A stretch of DNA of 64,000 bases from Bin5 sp965208965 (GTDB lineage: Bacteria > Chloroflexota > Anaerolineae > Caldilineales > Caldilineaceae), in contig OZ242384.1 of NCBI GenBank assembly GCA_965208965.1, positions 2,046,001 through 2,110,000 on the forward strand, written 5' to 3'. Shown here in pieces: positions 53,515 to 61,560 of this stretch; positions within the stretch are counted from its first letter, which is position 1, and each line of letters begins with the position of its first letter. A program made the translations under genes and the position numbers. The notes under the pieces were generated by a model that worked only from the letters and a program-made list of their open reading frames with translations, did no database searches and was not told where the DNA came from.

Positions 53515-54858
53515 TTGGATAACAACGTCCAGGATTCAGCTGGGGGAGCCAGGAACGGCTCATTCTGGGAACTGCTCAAGACGCGCAACTTTCGGCTACT
53601 TTGGGGAGCGGGCACGCTATCCGCCATCGGTGATCAGTTCGACCTGATCGCATTTCCCTGGCTCGTTCTGCTCCTTACCGGAGACCCGCTGGCGGTCGGG
53701 GCGATCATCGCCGTCGGCAGCGTTCCCACTGTCTTCTTCATGCTTATCGGCGGGTCGATTGTGGATCGCTCTTCCCCGCGCATGATTCTCCAGGTCAGCA
53801 ATCTGGTACGTATTTTCTTAGGATCCGTCCTGGCTGCGCTTGTGCTGACCGGCATGTTGAATCTGTGGCTGCTCTACCTCTTTGCCTTGGCCAAAGGGAT
53901 TGCTGACACCTTCTACTATCCCGCTCAGGCAGCGCTTCTGCCGCGAATCGTGACAGAAAAACAGCTTCGTCACGCCAATGTCATTACGCAGACCACGACG
54001 GAATCGAGCGGATTTGTCGGACCTATGCTGGCCGGCGCGCTGATCGCCGCGTTCAGCGGCACGAACAATGTGCTCCCCTCGCTGCAGCGTGTAACGGCAG
54101 CGGCGCGGGCGGACACGGCTGGCGTGGGATTCGCATTCGCCGTGGTAGCCGGCGCCTTTCTCATCTCCTCCCTCTTACTTGCCTTTGTACGGCTGAATCC
54201 GGCGGTGCAAAACGGCAAGAGCCGCGCTGCCGAAGACAAGGACGGCGGCAGCATCTGGGCCTCAATTGCCGAAGGGTTTCGATTTGTGCGGTCCGACGCC
54301 GCCATGTCTACACTCTTTCTTCTTATCGCGGCAATCGAGCTCTTCGTACAAGGGCCGGTCATTGTTGGGATTCCGGTTCTGGCAAGTACCCAGCTCCCGC
54401 AGGGCGCACTGGCTGTCGGCATCATCGCCTCCGCCTATGCCGGCGGCGCCTTGCTCGGCGCGGTGTTAGCCGGGGCATTGCCTACCCCTAAAAGGCGACT
54501 GGGGCATTTCCTAGTCATTACCTATGTCCTGAGCGGCATTCTGATCATGCCGTTTGGCTTCCTGACAGCGACCTGGCTTGCCGCCGGCCTGGTTGTTGTC
54601 ATCGGCGTAATGGGAGGATACACCAACATCATGTTTACGACCTGGCTGCAGGCGCGGACGCCCCAAAAGGTGATGGGACGCGTAATGAGCCTCCTCATGA
54701 TCGCCTCAATCGGCCTGTCCCCAATTTCAAACGCCGTCTCCGGCGCGCTGATCAAGCTGAGTCTGGGCTGGGTCTTCGTCGGCGCGGGAGCAATGATGGC
54801 CCTGCTCTCCATAGCCGCCGGCCTGCGACGGGAAATAGCCGAGATGGAGATGGCGTGA
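53515..54858 (+). CDS. MFS transporter (DHA3/EntS-like exporter)
   Basis: A 447-residue inner-membrane permease with about 12 hydrophobic helices. It starts at TTG 53515 with AGGAG seven bases upstream. FRLLWGAGTLSAIGDQFDLI opens the first helix, GGSIVDRSSPRMILQVSNLV is the loop 2-3 signature, and YPAQAALLPRIVTEKQLRHA is typical of DHA3-type efflux proteins of macrolides or siderophores. It follows the TetR gene and is probably controlled by it. The substrate is unknown. Confidence 0.9.
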   Translation: MDNNVQDSAGGARNGSFWELLKTRNFRLLWGAGTLSAIGDQFDLIAFPWLVLLLTGDPLAVGAIIAVGSVPTVFFMLIGGSIVDRSSPRMILQVSNLVRIFLGSVLAALVLTGMLNLWLLYLFALAKGIADTFYYPAQAALLPRIVTEKQLRHANVITQTTTESSGFVGPMLAGALIAAFSGTNNVLPSLQRVTAAARADTAGVGFAFAVVAGAFLISSLLLAFVRLNPAVQNGKSRAAEDKDGGSIWASIAEGFRFVRSDAAMSTLFLLIAAIELFVQGPVIVGIPVLASTQLPQGALAVGIIASAYAGGALLGAVLAGALPTPKRRLGHFLVITYVLSGILIMPFGFLTATWLAAGLVVVIGVMGGYTNIMFTTWLQARTPQKVMGRVMSLLMIASIGLSPISNAVSGALIKLSLGWVFVGAGAMMALLSIAAGLRREIAEMEMA

Positions 54859-55117
54859 AATCTGCGCCAAAGGGAGAAGTAAGACGGAGTCGATGTCAAC
54901 GTCAGTTTCCTCAGGCCGCGACGCCCCGTAACCTCGGACAAAGCAGCAGGCGCGCATCTTGCAACCCAAAGAGCGGGTCGCACTGACACGCACCACTGTC
55001 TCCTGCCAAAATAAGCATAGGTACAAAGGCAAAGAGTGGAGGAATCAACGATACGCAAAAAGCTTCTATAGGCTGTAATTCCCGGTGCCTCTACGATCTC
55101 TCCTGCAACTAAGGTTG

Positions 55118-55378
55118 CTAGTTCAATCTCGCTCCCGCTCGGACTGGAAAAGCATTCGAACGGGAGAGCCTCGGCCCAATAGTTGCCGCCCCCTGCGGCT
55201 GGGATATCAAATCGGCAGGAACGCGCCAACGCATCGCCTGGACGATTAGGTAGCGTTCTCTGCGATACTCTCCGCAAAGATCAGCCAGAAAGGCATCCAC
55301 GCGCTCAGGCTCATCCAGCAAAGTCGGGCCGTATTCAGCGAGCAATTTGCGCAGAATGTGACGGGGAAATGGATTCAT
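55118..55378 (-). CDS. Single copy of the LLxDLCG-type helical module
   Basis: An 86-residue frame. Its first 60 residues (RHILRKLLAEYGPTLLDEPE and AFLADLCGEYRRERYLIVQA) closely match the N terminus of the coiled-coil protein encoded 52 bp upstream on the same strand. The last 20 residues show no similarity and may be junk after a truncation. No good ribosome-binding site is seen. It is either a partial duplicate of that gene's 5' end or a small stand-alone module protein. The 259 bp from 54859 to 55117 hold nothing else. Confidence 0.5.
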   Translation of the reverse strand: MNPFPRHILRKLLAEYGPTLLDEPERVDAFLADLCGEYRRERYLIVQAMRWRVPADLISQPQGAATIGPRLSRSNAFPVRAGARLN

Positions 55379-55430
55379 CGCCAAATGTGTCTTTCGTTTA
55401 CTAGTCCATGAAACCCGCTTCGTCAGGAGG

Positions 55431-57479
55431 CTACCCATATTTCTCTGATACCGCTTCGATCTCTGTCGGCAGGTCATCCCCCTTCTGTAATGACCAGGAG
55501 ATCGAATGTTCCTTGGACTGGTAGCAAGGGTGGTGTGAAGATCGTTTCAACCAAACATATTCGATCTTACCTGCTGCCTGTAGGCGTCTCAGCCAAGAGA
55601 TGGCCTGTTCATGCTCACGGTCCAAGAATGTAGCTACCTCGCACGAGGTCAAGGGGGTTTGCTTCAAGATCTGTAACGTAATTTCTTCCAAGGCCATCTG
55701 TCGGGCGGCCCTTTCTGCAGCGGACTGCTCTTCGGCCTTCACGCGAACGGCTTTTTCGGCGACGGACTGTTCTTCAGCCTTTACGCGAGCGGCTTCTTCG
55801 GCAGCGGACCGCTCTTCAGCTTTCACGCGAGCGGCTTTTTCGGCTGCAGCCCATTCAATCATCTTCTGACGAGAGGCCGTTTTGGCCGCGACCCATTCCT
55901 TAATCTTCTGCAAGACAGCCGCTTCGGCTTCGTCCCATTCTACTGTTTTCTGATGTTCCGCCGCTTTTGTCGCGACCCACTCTTCAGTCCTCTGCAAAAC
56001 CGCCTTTTCCGCTGCGACCCACACTCTTGCCTTTTCATTTTCTTCAGCTTTAGCTGCGCTCAATCCTGCTATCTTCTGATGATCCGCCGCTCTTGTTGCG
56101 ACCCACTCATCAGCCTTTTTCAAGACCTCCTCTTCCGCTGCCTCCCATTCTTTGGCCTTCTGATCATCCGCCGCTTCTGTCGCGAACCACTCCTTGGCCT
56201 TGGTCAGAGCTGCCTCTTGCGCTGCTATCGTCTCTTTAGCCCTCTCTAGGGACATAGCTTTTTCCGCTTTCCGCTTCTCAGCTTTCTGGCGAACTACTTC
56301 CTCGGCTGCTTTTCGTTCCTTGTTCTTCTGACGAGCCGCGGCCACCGCTTCATTTTGCTCCTTGGCTTTCTGGCGAACTACCTCTTCGGCTGCTTTTCGT
56401 TCCTTGTTCTTCTGACGGGCCGCGGCCACCGCGTCGTTTTGCTCCTTGGCTTTCTGGCGAACTACCTCTTCGGCTGCTTTTCGTTCCTTGTTCTTCTGAC
56501 GGGCCGCGGCCACCGCGTCGTTTTGCTCCTTAACTTTCTGGCGAACTGCATCTTCGGCTGCTTTTCGTTCCTCGTTCTTCTGACGAACCGCGTCTACCGC
56601 GTCGTTTTGCTCCTTAGCTTTCTGGCGAGCTAGGACTTCAGCTGAGACCCAAGTCCTGGATCGGGGGTCATGTTGGTGAATCCGTAACATGATTTCGTCC
56701 ACAAATGGGAGAGGTTTGCCTGTCGTTGTCAGGTTCTGGACTGGAGGAGCGATATTCAGGGCGAAAGAACAACCCTTGACTACCCACTGCGTGGCTTCGG
56801 CCGAAAAGCCATACCTGTTCTGTAAGCGTTGGGAAAGCCAGTTGGCGTGAATTGCGTTCCCGTGCGGGTGGATCAAATGTTCTGCAAGAGAGCGTTCCTC
56901 AGGCGCGTGTACCAATACCAATTGGGCAGGAATATGCTCCCGCAACGCGTGTGCCAAAACCAGTTGAGAAGGAATACGCTCCCGCAACGCGTGGAACAGC
57001 AAGAACCGTTCGCGGGGAAACGGGCTGCACAGGTCGGCTAAGAGCGCATCCACGCGCCCGAGGTCATTCAGTAGATCCGGATCCCAATCTGTCAACAACT
57101 GGTATAGTGTGCGCTGGGGGATTTCGGAAAGCGTCTCAAGACCGACATTAGGAATTTCTTTACCGGCCTGGTTCGTATTCGTAATTGTAGAAGCGATACC
57201 CAGGGCACTTAACCAACTCTCGACCGCCCATGCCGCGGCCTCAGCAGAAAAGCAATACCGCTTCTGCAACCGCTGGGAGCACGAACTGAGCCAGAACTCG
57301 TCGGACCAGTTAGCATTAGAATTGCGCTCCCGCAGGGCGTGACTCAGAAGAAAGCGTTCGCAGTGGTAGGGGCCGCAGAGGTCGGCCAGGAGGGCATCTA
57401 CACGCGCGGGTTCATTTAGGAGAGCCGGTCCGTGGTCTGCGAGCAATTGGCGCAGAACGCGCCGTGGGAGTGGGTGCAT
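55431..57479 (-). CDS. Coiled-coil protein with two helical modules and a C-terminal winged helix (novel effector/adaptor candidate)
   Basis: A 682-residue protein I cannot assign to one family. Residues 1-95 and about 115-245 are two copies of a helical module: LLADHGPALLNEPARVDALL with ADLCGPYHCERFLL, then the QRLQKRYCFSAEAAAWAVES-type second part. Similar modules occur in multidomain signalling proteins of Chloroflexota and cyanobacteria, by my recollection. Residues about 285-600 are a charged coiled coil with 28-residue repeats (RQKNKERKAAEEVV). The last 80 residues look like a winged helix (LTSCEVATFLDREHEQAISW). It starts 2 bp after the kinase stop and is surely co-expressed with it. 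Confidence 0.7.
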   Translation of the reverse strand: MHPLPRRVLRQLLADHGPALLNEPARVDALLADLCGPYHCERFLLSHALRERNSNANWSDEFWLSSCSQRLQKRYCFSAEAAAWAVESWLSALGIASTITNTNQAGKEIPNVGLETLSEIPQRTLYQLLTDWDPDLLNDLGRVDALLADLCSPFPRERFLLFHALRERIPSQLVLAHALREHIPAQLVLVHAPEERSLAEHLIHPHGNAIHANWLSQRLQNRYGFSAEATQWVVKGCSFALNIAPPVQNLTTTGKPLPFVDEIMLRIHQHDPRSRTWVSAEVLARQKAKEQNDAVDAVRQKNEERKAAEDAVRQKVKEQNDAVAAARQKNKERKAAEEVVRQKAKEQNDAVAAARQKNKERKAAEEVVRQKAKEQNEAVAAARQKNKERKAAEEVVRQKAEKRKAEKAMSLERAKETIAAQEAALTKAKEWFATEAADDQKAKEWEAAEEEVLKKADEWVATRAADHQKIAGLSAAKAEENEKARVWVAAEKAVLQRTEEWVATKAAEHQKTVEWDEAEAAVLQKIKEWVAAKTASRQKMIEWAAAEKAARVKAEERSAAEEAARVKAEEQSVAEKAVRVKAEEQSAAERAARQMALEEITLQILKQTPLTSCEVATFLDREHEQAISWLRRLQAAGKIEYVWLKRSSHHPCYQSKEHSISWSLQKGDDLPTEIEAVSEKYG
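56280..56627 (-). repeat. 84-bp tandem repeats coding for the coiled coil
   Basis: About four copies of an 84-bp unit; the plus-strand marker TGTTCTTCTG recurs at 56321, 56405 and 56489 and, with one change, at 56573. Each unit codes for 28 residues, that is four heptads. The units are almost identical, so the array is young and may vary in copy number. A shorter 14-residue (42-bp) periodicity continues at 55690-55860. Confidence 0.9.
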
Positions 57480-57481
57480 CG

Positions 57482-58819
57482 CTAGAAGCGCACTTCTCCT
57501 TCGCGGCTGCCGAACTGAATCCGCAGGCCGGGCGAGAGGGTAACGGTCTTTCCCGACTCAACTTCATTGACCTCTCCGTCGGCGTTTTGGCTTGTCCACT
57601 TCTGTGTAGAGAGATTGCGCAGCCCCCAGATCTGTGGATTCTGCGGGTGCTGGGTGACTTCGGCGACCGGCGTATCGAAGTCGTAAGGACGCCATGTGTC
57701 AAGATGATGAGGGTAGAGCAGAGTGTCGTGGTTGAGCATCACTATATCGCTGTCAATACGCATGCGAGGCGGCAAACGGTGCGGTGATGCACACGACCAG
57801 CAAGCCTTGGCGTTGCCATCGGAGTCTCTGCGCGCGTCCGGATCATGAAAATTCTCGGCGGCACAGTGCTGACAATAGAAGATTGAATCCCGCAGGCGGA
57901 TCAAGGCTTTGGTCCACTGGCTTTCCTGCACCCGACTGTGGGTGTCGCGCAACCCGTCCGTGAAGGCGCGAATGAAGAGATCCTGCACAAAACGCGGGTA
58001 GAGCGGCCACAACGTCAGCGCGTTGTCATGGTCACCGTGCAAAGGCCAGTTGCCGCTGTCGTCGGGGTCGAAGATGAAGAGTGGATCGGTTCCATATAGC
58101 CTGATCATGGCCGGCGCATCGAGGATGGGGATCTGCGCCTCTCTTTCTCCTTCGAGCGGATGATGGTTGACAAGCATGTAAAAGAGAAGAACCGCAAGAG
58201 AGAAGAGATCGGTCTGAGTGTCGGGTGCTGCCTCGCCGCGCACGATCTCCGGCGCCATGAAGCGAAGTGTGCCGGCGATTGCGCTGCGTTGCTTGTTCAC
58301 GCTCACATTGTCGTTGTCACAGATACGCACTTCACCGCTTTGGGGATCGAAAAAGACGTTGCCGAAGGAGATGTCGTGATAACAGAGTCCTTGGGCGTGA
58401 AGTTGCAGATAGTTGTGCGCTAGTTCGAAACCTGCCGTCACTAGCGTGCGGAATGTCGGTACCGCCCGCCGCGTCACCAGATCGGTGATGCCGACAAAGC
58501 GATCCTCCCGCAGCGGCATGACATATCCGAATCCGGGCCGGTTTGCGGTATGGACCAGTCCCTGCGGCCAGAGAAAGCGGTCGCTGGGCGGACCGGTGTC
58601 CACCGCGCGCTCCAGCCGCGCGCGCAGATCCGGATCCTGACGCAAATAGTCGGGGAAGAACCATTTGAGCGCCACCGGCGCGCCTCCGCCCTGCCCGTCT
58701 GCCGGCCGGGCGCGATAGACTTCCCCTTGGCTGCCCCCGCCAAGGAATTTCTCGACTTTGTAGGCCAGACCGACGGTTTGCAGCTGCACGATTTCGCCAG
58801 AACTCAGCAGTTGGTTCAT
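57482..58819 (-). CDS. Ser/Thr protein kinase-like protein with zinc ribbon and FHA-like tail (TerY-P type)
   Basis: A 445-residue kinase-fold protein. The glycine loop GGGSQGEVYRA is at residues 27-37, Lys52 is in VALKWF, the catalytic loop is YHDISFGN (Asp149, Asn154), the metal motif is DND (168-170) in place of DFG, and MAPE is at 188-191. The usual catalytic-loop Lys is Ser here. A zinc ribbon follows (CQHC 316-319, CWSC 340-343). The last 85 residues form a beta-rich region ending SPGLRIQFGSREGEVRF, resembling an FHA domain. With the PP2C and vWA genes upstream it matches the composition of the TerY-phosphorylation triad. Confidence 0.85.
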   Translation of the reverse strand: MNQLLSSGEIVQLQTVGLAYKVEKFLGGGSQGEVYRARPADGQGGGAPVALKWFFPDYLRQDPDLRARLERAVDTGPPSDRFLWPQGLVHTANRPGFGYVMPLREDRFVGITDLVTRRAVPTFRTLVTAGFELAHNYLQLHAQGLCYHDISFGNVFFDPQSGEVRICDNDNVSVNKQRSAIAGTLRFMAPEIVRGEAAPDTQTDLFSLAVLLFYMLVNHHPLEGEREAQIPILDAPAMIRLYGTDPLFIFDPDDSGNWPLHGDHDNALTLWPLYPRFVQDLFIRAFTDGLRDTHSRVQESQWTKALIRLRDSIFYCQHCAAENFHDPDARRDSDGNAKACWSCASPHRLPPRMRIDSDIVMLNHDTLLYPHHLDTWRPYDFDTPVAEVTQHPQNPQIWGLRNLSTQKWTSQNADGEVNEVESGKTVTLSPGLRIQFGSREGEVRF

Positions 58820-58907
58820 TTTACAATCCAGGAATGAAAGACGGATCGGTTCTTATCAACGACAGGTTTATTTTCAGTTTATCGTTCGTCCGGTAGACGG
58901 GGAGCGC

Positions 58908-59114
58908 TCAGGCCAGAGAGGCATATTCATAGACTGGCATCTGAATAGCATTGTCGGGATGGCATCGTTCCCACATTGATAGTTGCAAGCGTTCGACGGT
59001 CTCTGGTGAAAAGTACCCTTCACCCATCTCCGCGTTGACTCTGGCCGGCACATTTTCGATAGAAAAAGGAGTTGTCCGCCGACCTCAAGAGTAGTAAATC
59101 ACGGTTTTCTCCAT
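58908..59114 (-). pseudogene. Small conserved-looking ORF with an in-frame stop
   Basis: A 68-codon frame in the gap between the PP2C and kinase genes. It starts at ATG 59114, meets TGA at codon 10 (59085-59087), then continues in the same frame to 58908. The second part reads like a real protein: PFSIENVPARVNAEMGEGYF, SPETVERLQLSMWERCHPD and a PVYEYA ending. I have not assigned it to a family. It may be a gene killed by one substitution, or a short protein that starts after the stop. The remaining gap sequence shows nothing else. Confidence 0.5.
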
Positions 59115-59208
59115 CAGCGTCTCGTTCCATACTGTGTTAACCGTCACTGCTCTCTCTTCATTGCAGATACTGCTAATGTCCCAGAGGTGGGCAGTATATG
59201 TCCCGCGA

Positions 59209-60123
59209 CTATCTCAGTCGGCTCGCGTCTGTGGCGATGATAACGGAGATATCGTCTCCACTACCGGCCTTGGATGTTTCCTCCAGCCAACCGGGCAACC
59301 GACCGGCTACCGCGGCGGGGCCGTCCTGTTGAATCGTGCCGTGGATGTCCTTTGCTGCGTGTTCGAAAGCGGCGTCATCGGCGAAGGAGTTTGCATAGCC
59401 ATCGGTCGCCAGCATGACGAGAGCTGGCGGTTTTTTGTCGATCTGCTGGAAATGGATGCGCACGAAATCCCAGGCATTTCTCGAACACAGGGAGGTAGTG
59501 TAATTGGCAATGAGTTGACTGTCCGCGCGGAATGGAGGGCGCGTTATTTCCCCCTCTTCCGAAACGGTCAGAATGTCGCCATCGCCCAATTGGATGTAAA
59601 GATGCAGTTTGGGGGTAAGGAGAGCCGCTAGAAGCGTAGCTCCGTAGCGCCGCTCGACAGGAACGTCTGGCTGCGCAGCCGTCTTGTTCTCTGGGAGGGG
59701 ATTGTCAGCTTCGTGTTCATCGATTGATGCCAACCATCGTTTCACCAGTTCTTTTGGCAACTGTTGGTCGGGGTCGAGGTGTCGCTTGAACCGGGCCAAA
59801 TCCATCAGAGCGCTGCCGTCCAGGATGCGGGGCAGCGCCTCGTTCACAAGCAGCATCTGGGCTTGTTCCACTGCTCGGCGAGCGCCTATATCGCTGCGGG
59901 TGTACTCGCTGCCGCCGTGGCCATCGGCTACGCACAGCACCGCGAGCGGCCTTTCCCCCTCGGCCGACCACCAACTCAGCGCGTCCTGATTGGGCGCGCC
60001 ACCGCGTACATGGACGGCGCCAGGCACCGACGCGCTCACGATCTGCCAGCCGCAAGCGTCTGTCGTGCTGCAGGACGGGCTATCGTTACTACTTTCTTGT
60101 GCCGGTGGCAGCGTCGACTTCAT
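59209..60123 (-). CDS. PP2C family protein phosphatase
   Basis: A 304-residue metal-dependent phosphatase. Metal-site motifs are NQDALSWW (Asp47), VADGHGGSEYTR (residues 66-76), a LGDGDILTVSEEGEI strand, MLATDGYANSF near residue 240 and SGDDISVIIA near the C terminus. It would remove phosphates placed by the neighbouring kinase. Its ATG overlaps the stop of the vWA gene (ATGA), so the two are translationally coupled. The kinase follows after a 390-bp gap. Confidence 0.92.
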   Translation of the reverse strand: MKSTLPPAQESSNDSPSCSTTDACGWQIVSASVPGAVHVRGGAPNQDALSWWSAEGERPLAVLCVADGHGGSEYTRSDIGARRAVEQAQMLLVNEALPRILDGSALMDLARFKRHLDPDQQLPKELVKRWLASIDEHEADNPLPENKTAAQPDVPVERRYGATLLAALLTPKLHLYIQLGDGDILTVSEEGEITRPPFRADSQLIANYTTSLCSRNAWDFVRIHFQQIDKKPPALVMLATDGYANSFADDAAFEHAAKDIHGTIQQDGPAAVAGRLPGWLEETSKAGSGDDISVIIATDASRLR

Positions 60124-61448
60124 ATTGTCGTATCCGCGTCCGCTATCTCCCAGTCAACATCACCGACGTTCTGGTCCGACGGTGGCAGCAGGGGCATATT
60201 TGTGCCCTGGTCTGTATTCAATGCCTGGTTGGCCGGCGAGGAGGCCGCTTTCAAGACAGCTGTCGATACCCACTTGATGAACTTGACCAGGTCTGCAGCA
60301 CGATTGGCTTGCAGCGGCTCCAGTTCCAGGTGGCCGATGAAGCGTTGCAGTACGGATTTTTCGGCATCCTCGCCGATGGCTATGGCGATGCGCACGGCCT
60401 TTTTACCCCAGGGTTGATCCATCAAGGCGCGCAGACCGGCGCTGACATCGTCGGTGGGTTGCCCGTCGGAGATGAGAACGAGGACAGGAGGCAGCGCCCG
60501 CTGGGGCATCACCGCTGGGTCAAGCTGCTCGGCGACCAGTTGCAGGGCCTTGCCCATGTCGGTTACGCCGCTGGCCTCCAGGTCATCCCATTGGAACTCC
60601 TTGACCGGAACCGGGCTGGCCACGTGCCAGCTTGCGCCGCTGGAGAACTTCACGGCGCGCACCATTACTTGGGCATAGGGATTCTCGGCCGCGGCGTCCT
60701 TCATGTCGGGCAGTGCATTTCTGATAGCATAGTTGAGGGCTTCGATCTTTTTGCCGCCCATCGAGCCGGAGCAGTCGGCAATCCAGATGAAGTGTAGAGG
60801 GCGGTGGGCTAAAGGGCCGCCGGGTAGTTTGGGCATAGTTGTTTCTCCTTTCGTCGATACCAATATGATGGATGTCGAAACCCATTTGATGAACTTGACC
60901 AGGTCTGCAGCACGATTGGCTTGGAGCGGCTCCAGTTCCGGGTGGCCGATGAAGCGTTGAAGGACGCTCTTGTCGGCGTCTTCGCCGATGGCGATAGCGA
61001 TGCGCACAGCCTTTTTGCCCCAGGGTTGATCCATCAGGGCGCGCAAGCCGGCGTTTACATCATCGGTAGGTTTACTATCCGATATGAGAACCAGGACGGG
61101 AGGCAGCGCCCGCTGGGGCATGATTGATGGATCAAGCTGTTCGGCGACGAGTTTCAGGGCCTTGCCCATGTCGGTTACGCCGCTGGCCTCCAGATCATCC
61201 CATTGGAATTCCTCGACCGGAACCGGGCTGGCCACGTGCCAGCTTGCTCCGCTAGAGAACTTCACGGCGCGCACCATTACTTGGGCATAGGGATTCTCGG
61301 CCGCGGCGTCCTGCATGGCGGACGGTGCAGTTCTGATAGCGTAGTTGAGGGCTTGGATCTTTTGGCCGCCCATCGAGCCGGAGCACTCGACAATCCAAAT
61401 GAAATGAAGCGGCCTCCGCGGAAGCGGGCCGCCCGGGAGTTTGGGCAA
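60120..61448 (-). CDS. Tandem TerY-like vWA protein
   Basis: A 442-residue frame of two nearly identical vWA domains joined in frame, offset by exactly 204 codons. The downstream copy has an intact MIDAS: IADCSGSMGG, with SDGQPTDD later. The upstream copy has IVECSGSMGG (Asp to Glu) and SDSKPTDD. The frame cannot start before TTG 61448, because a TAG lies three codons upstream, and no ribosome-binding site precedes it. ATG 60836, at the start of the second copy, has AAAGGAG eight bases upstream, so the main product may be a 238-residue single vWA protein. Its stop overlaps the PP2C start. vWA proteins of this kind act as metal-dependent scaffolds. Confidence 0.85.
   Translation of the reverse strand: MPKLPGGPLPRRPLHFIWIVECSGSMGGQKIQALNYAIRTAPSAMQDAAAENPYAQVMVRAVKFSSGASWHVASPVPVEEFQWDDLEASGVTDMGKALKLVAEQLDPSIMPQRALPPVLVLISDSKPTDDVNAGLRALMDQPWGKKAVRIAIAIGEDADKSVLQRFIGHPELEPLQANRAADLVKFIKWVSTSIILVSTKGETTMPKLPGGPLAHRPLHFIWIADCSGSMGGKKIEALNYAIRNALPDMKDAAAENPYAQVMVRAVKFSSGASWHVASPVPVKEFQWDDLEASGVTDMGKALQLVAEQLDPAVMPQRALPPVLVLISDGQPTDDVSAGLRALMDQPWGKKAVRIAIAIGEDAEKSVLQRFIGHLELEPLQANRAADLVKFIKWVSTAVLKAASSPANQALNTDQGTNMPLLPPSDQNVGDVDWEIADADTTI
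60261..61448 (-). repeat. Tandem duplication of the vWA gene (612-bp offset)
   Basis: The segment 60261-60836 recurs at 60873-61448 with high nucleotide identity by eye and a constant 612-bp offset. The short stretch between the copies holds the strong ribosome-binding site (60845-60851) of the downstream copy; the matching place before the upstream copy lacks it. Confidence 0.9.
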
Positions 61449-61492
61449 AGCTCTCTATATCTTTCAATGGGTTTTCGGCGGGAAATCCGGTT

Positions 61493-61510
61493 CAATTCAC
61501 CGTCGAATTG
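61493..61510. promoter_or_regulatory. Inverted repeat upstream of the vWA gene
   Basis: CAATTC-ACCGTC-GAATTG, a perfect 6-bp dyad, 45 bp before the first possible start of the vWA operon and after the decarboxylase gene. It might be an operator for the signalling cluster. No convincing -35/-10 pair is seen with it. Confidence 0.3.
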
Positions 61511-61560
61511 GGGAATACCTATAGAGGTCGTGCCCACCGACTGCACGCAAGCGCATTCTA

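Noticed and set aside
54522..55277. A 251-codon minus-strand frame downstream of the MFS gene
   Set aside because: A third of it is antisense to the MFS coding sequence and the rest has no protein-like pattern; it competes with the better-supported module frame at 55118-55378.
56280..56627. CRISPR-like array because of regular 84-bp repeats
   Set aside because: There are no unique spacers; the repeats are contiguous, in frame and encode a coiled coil.
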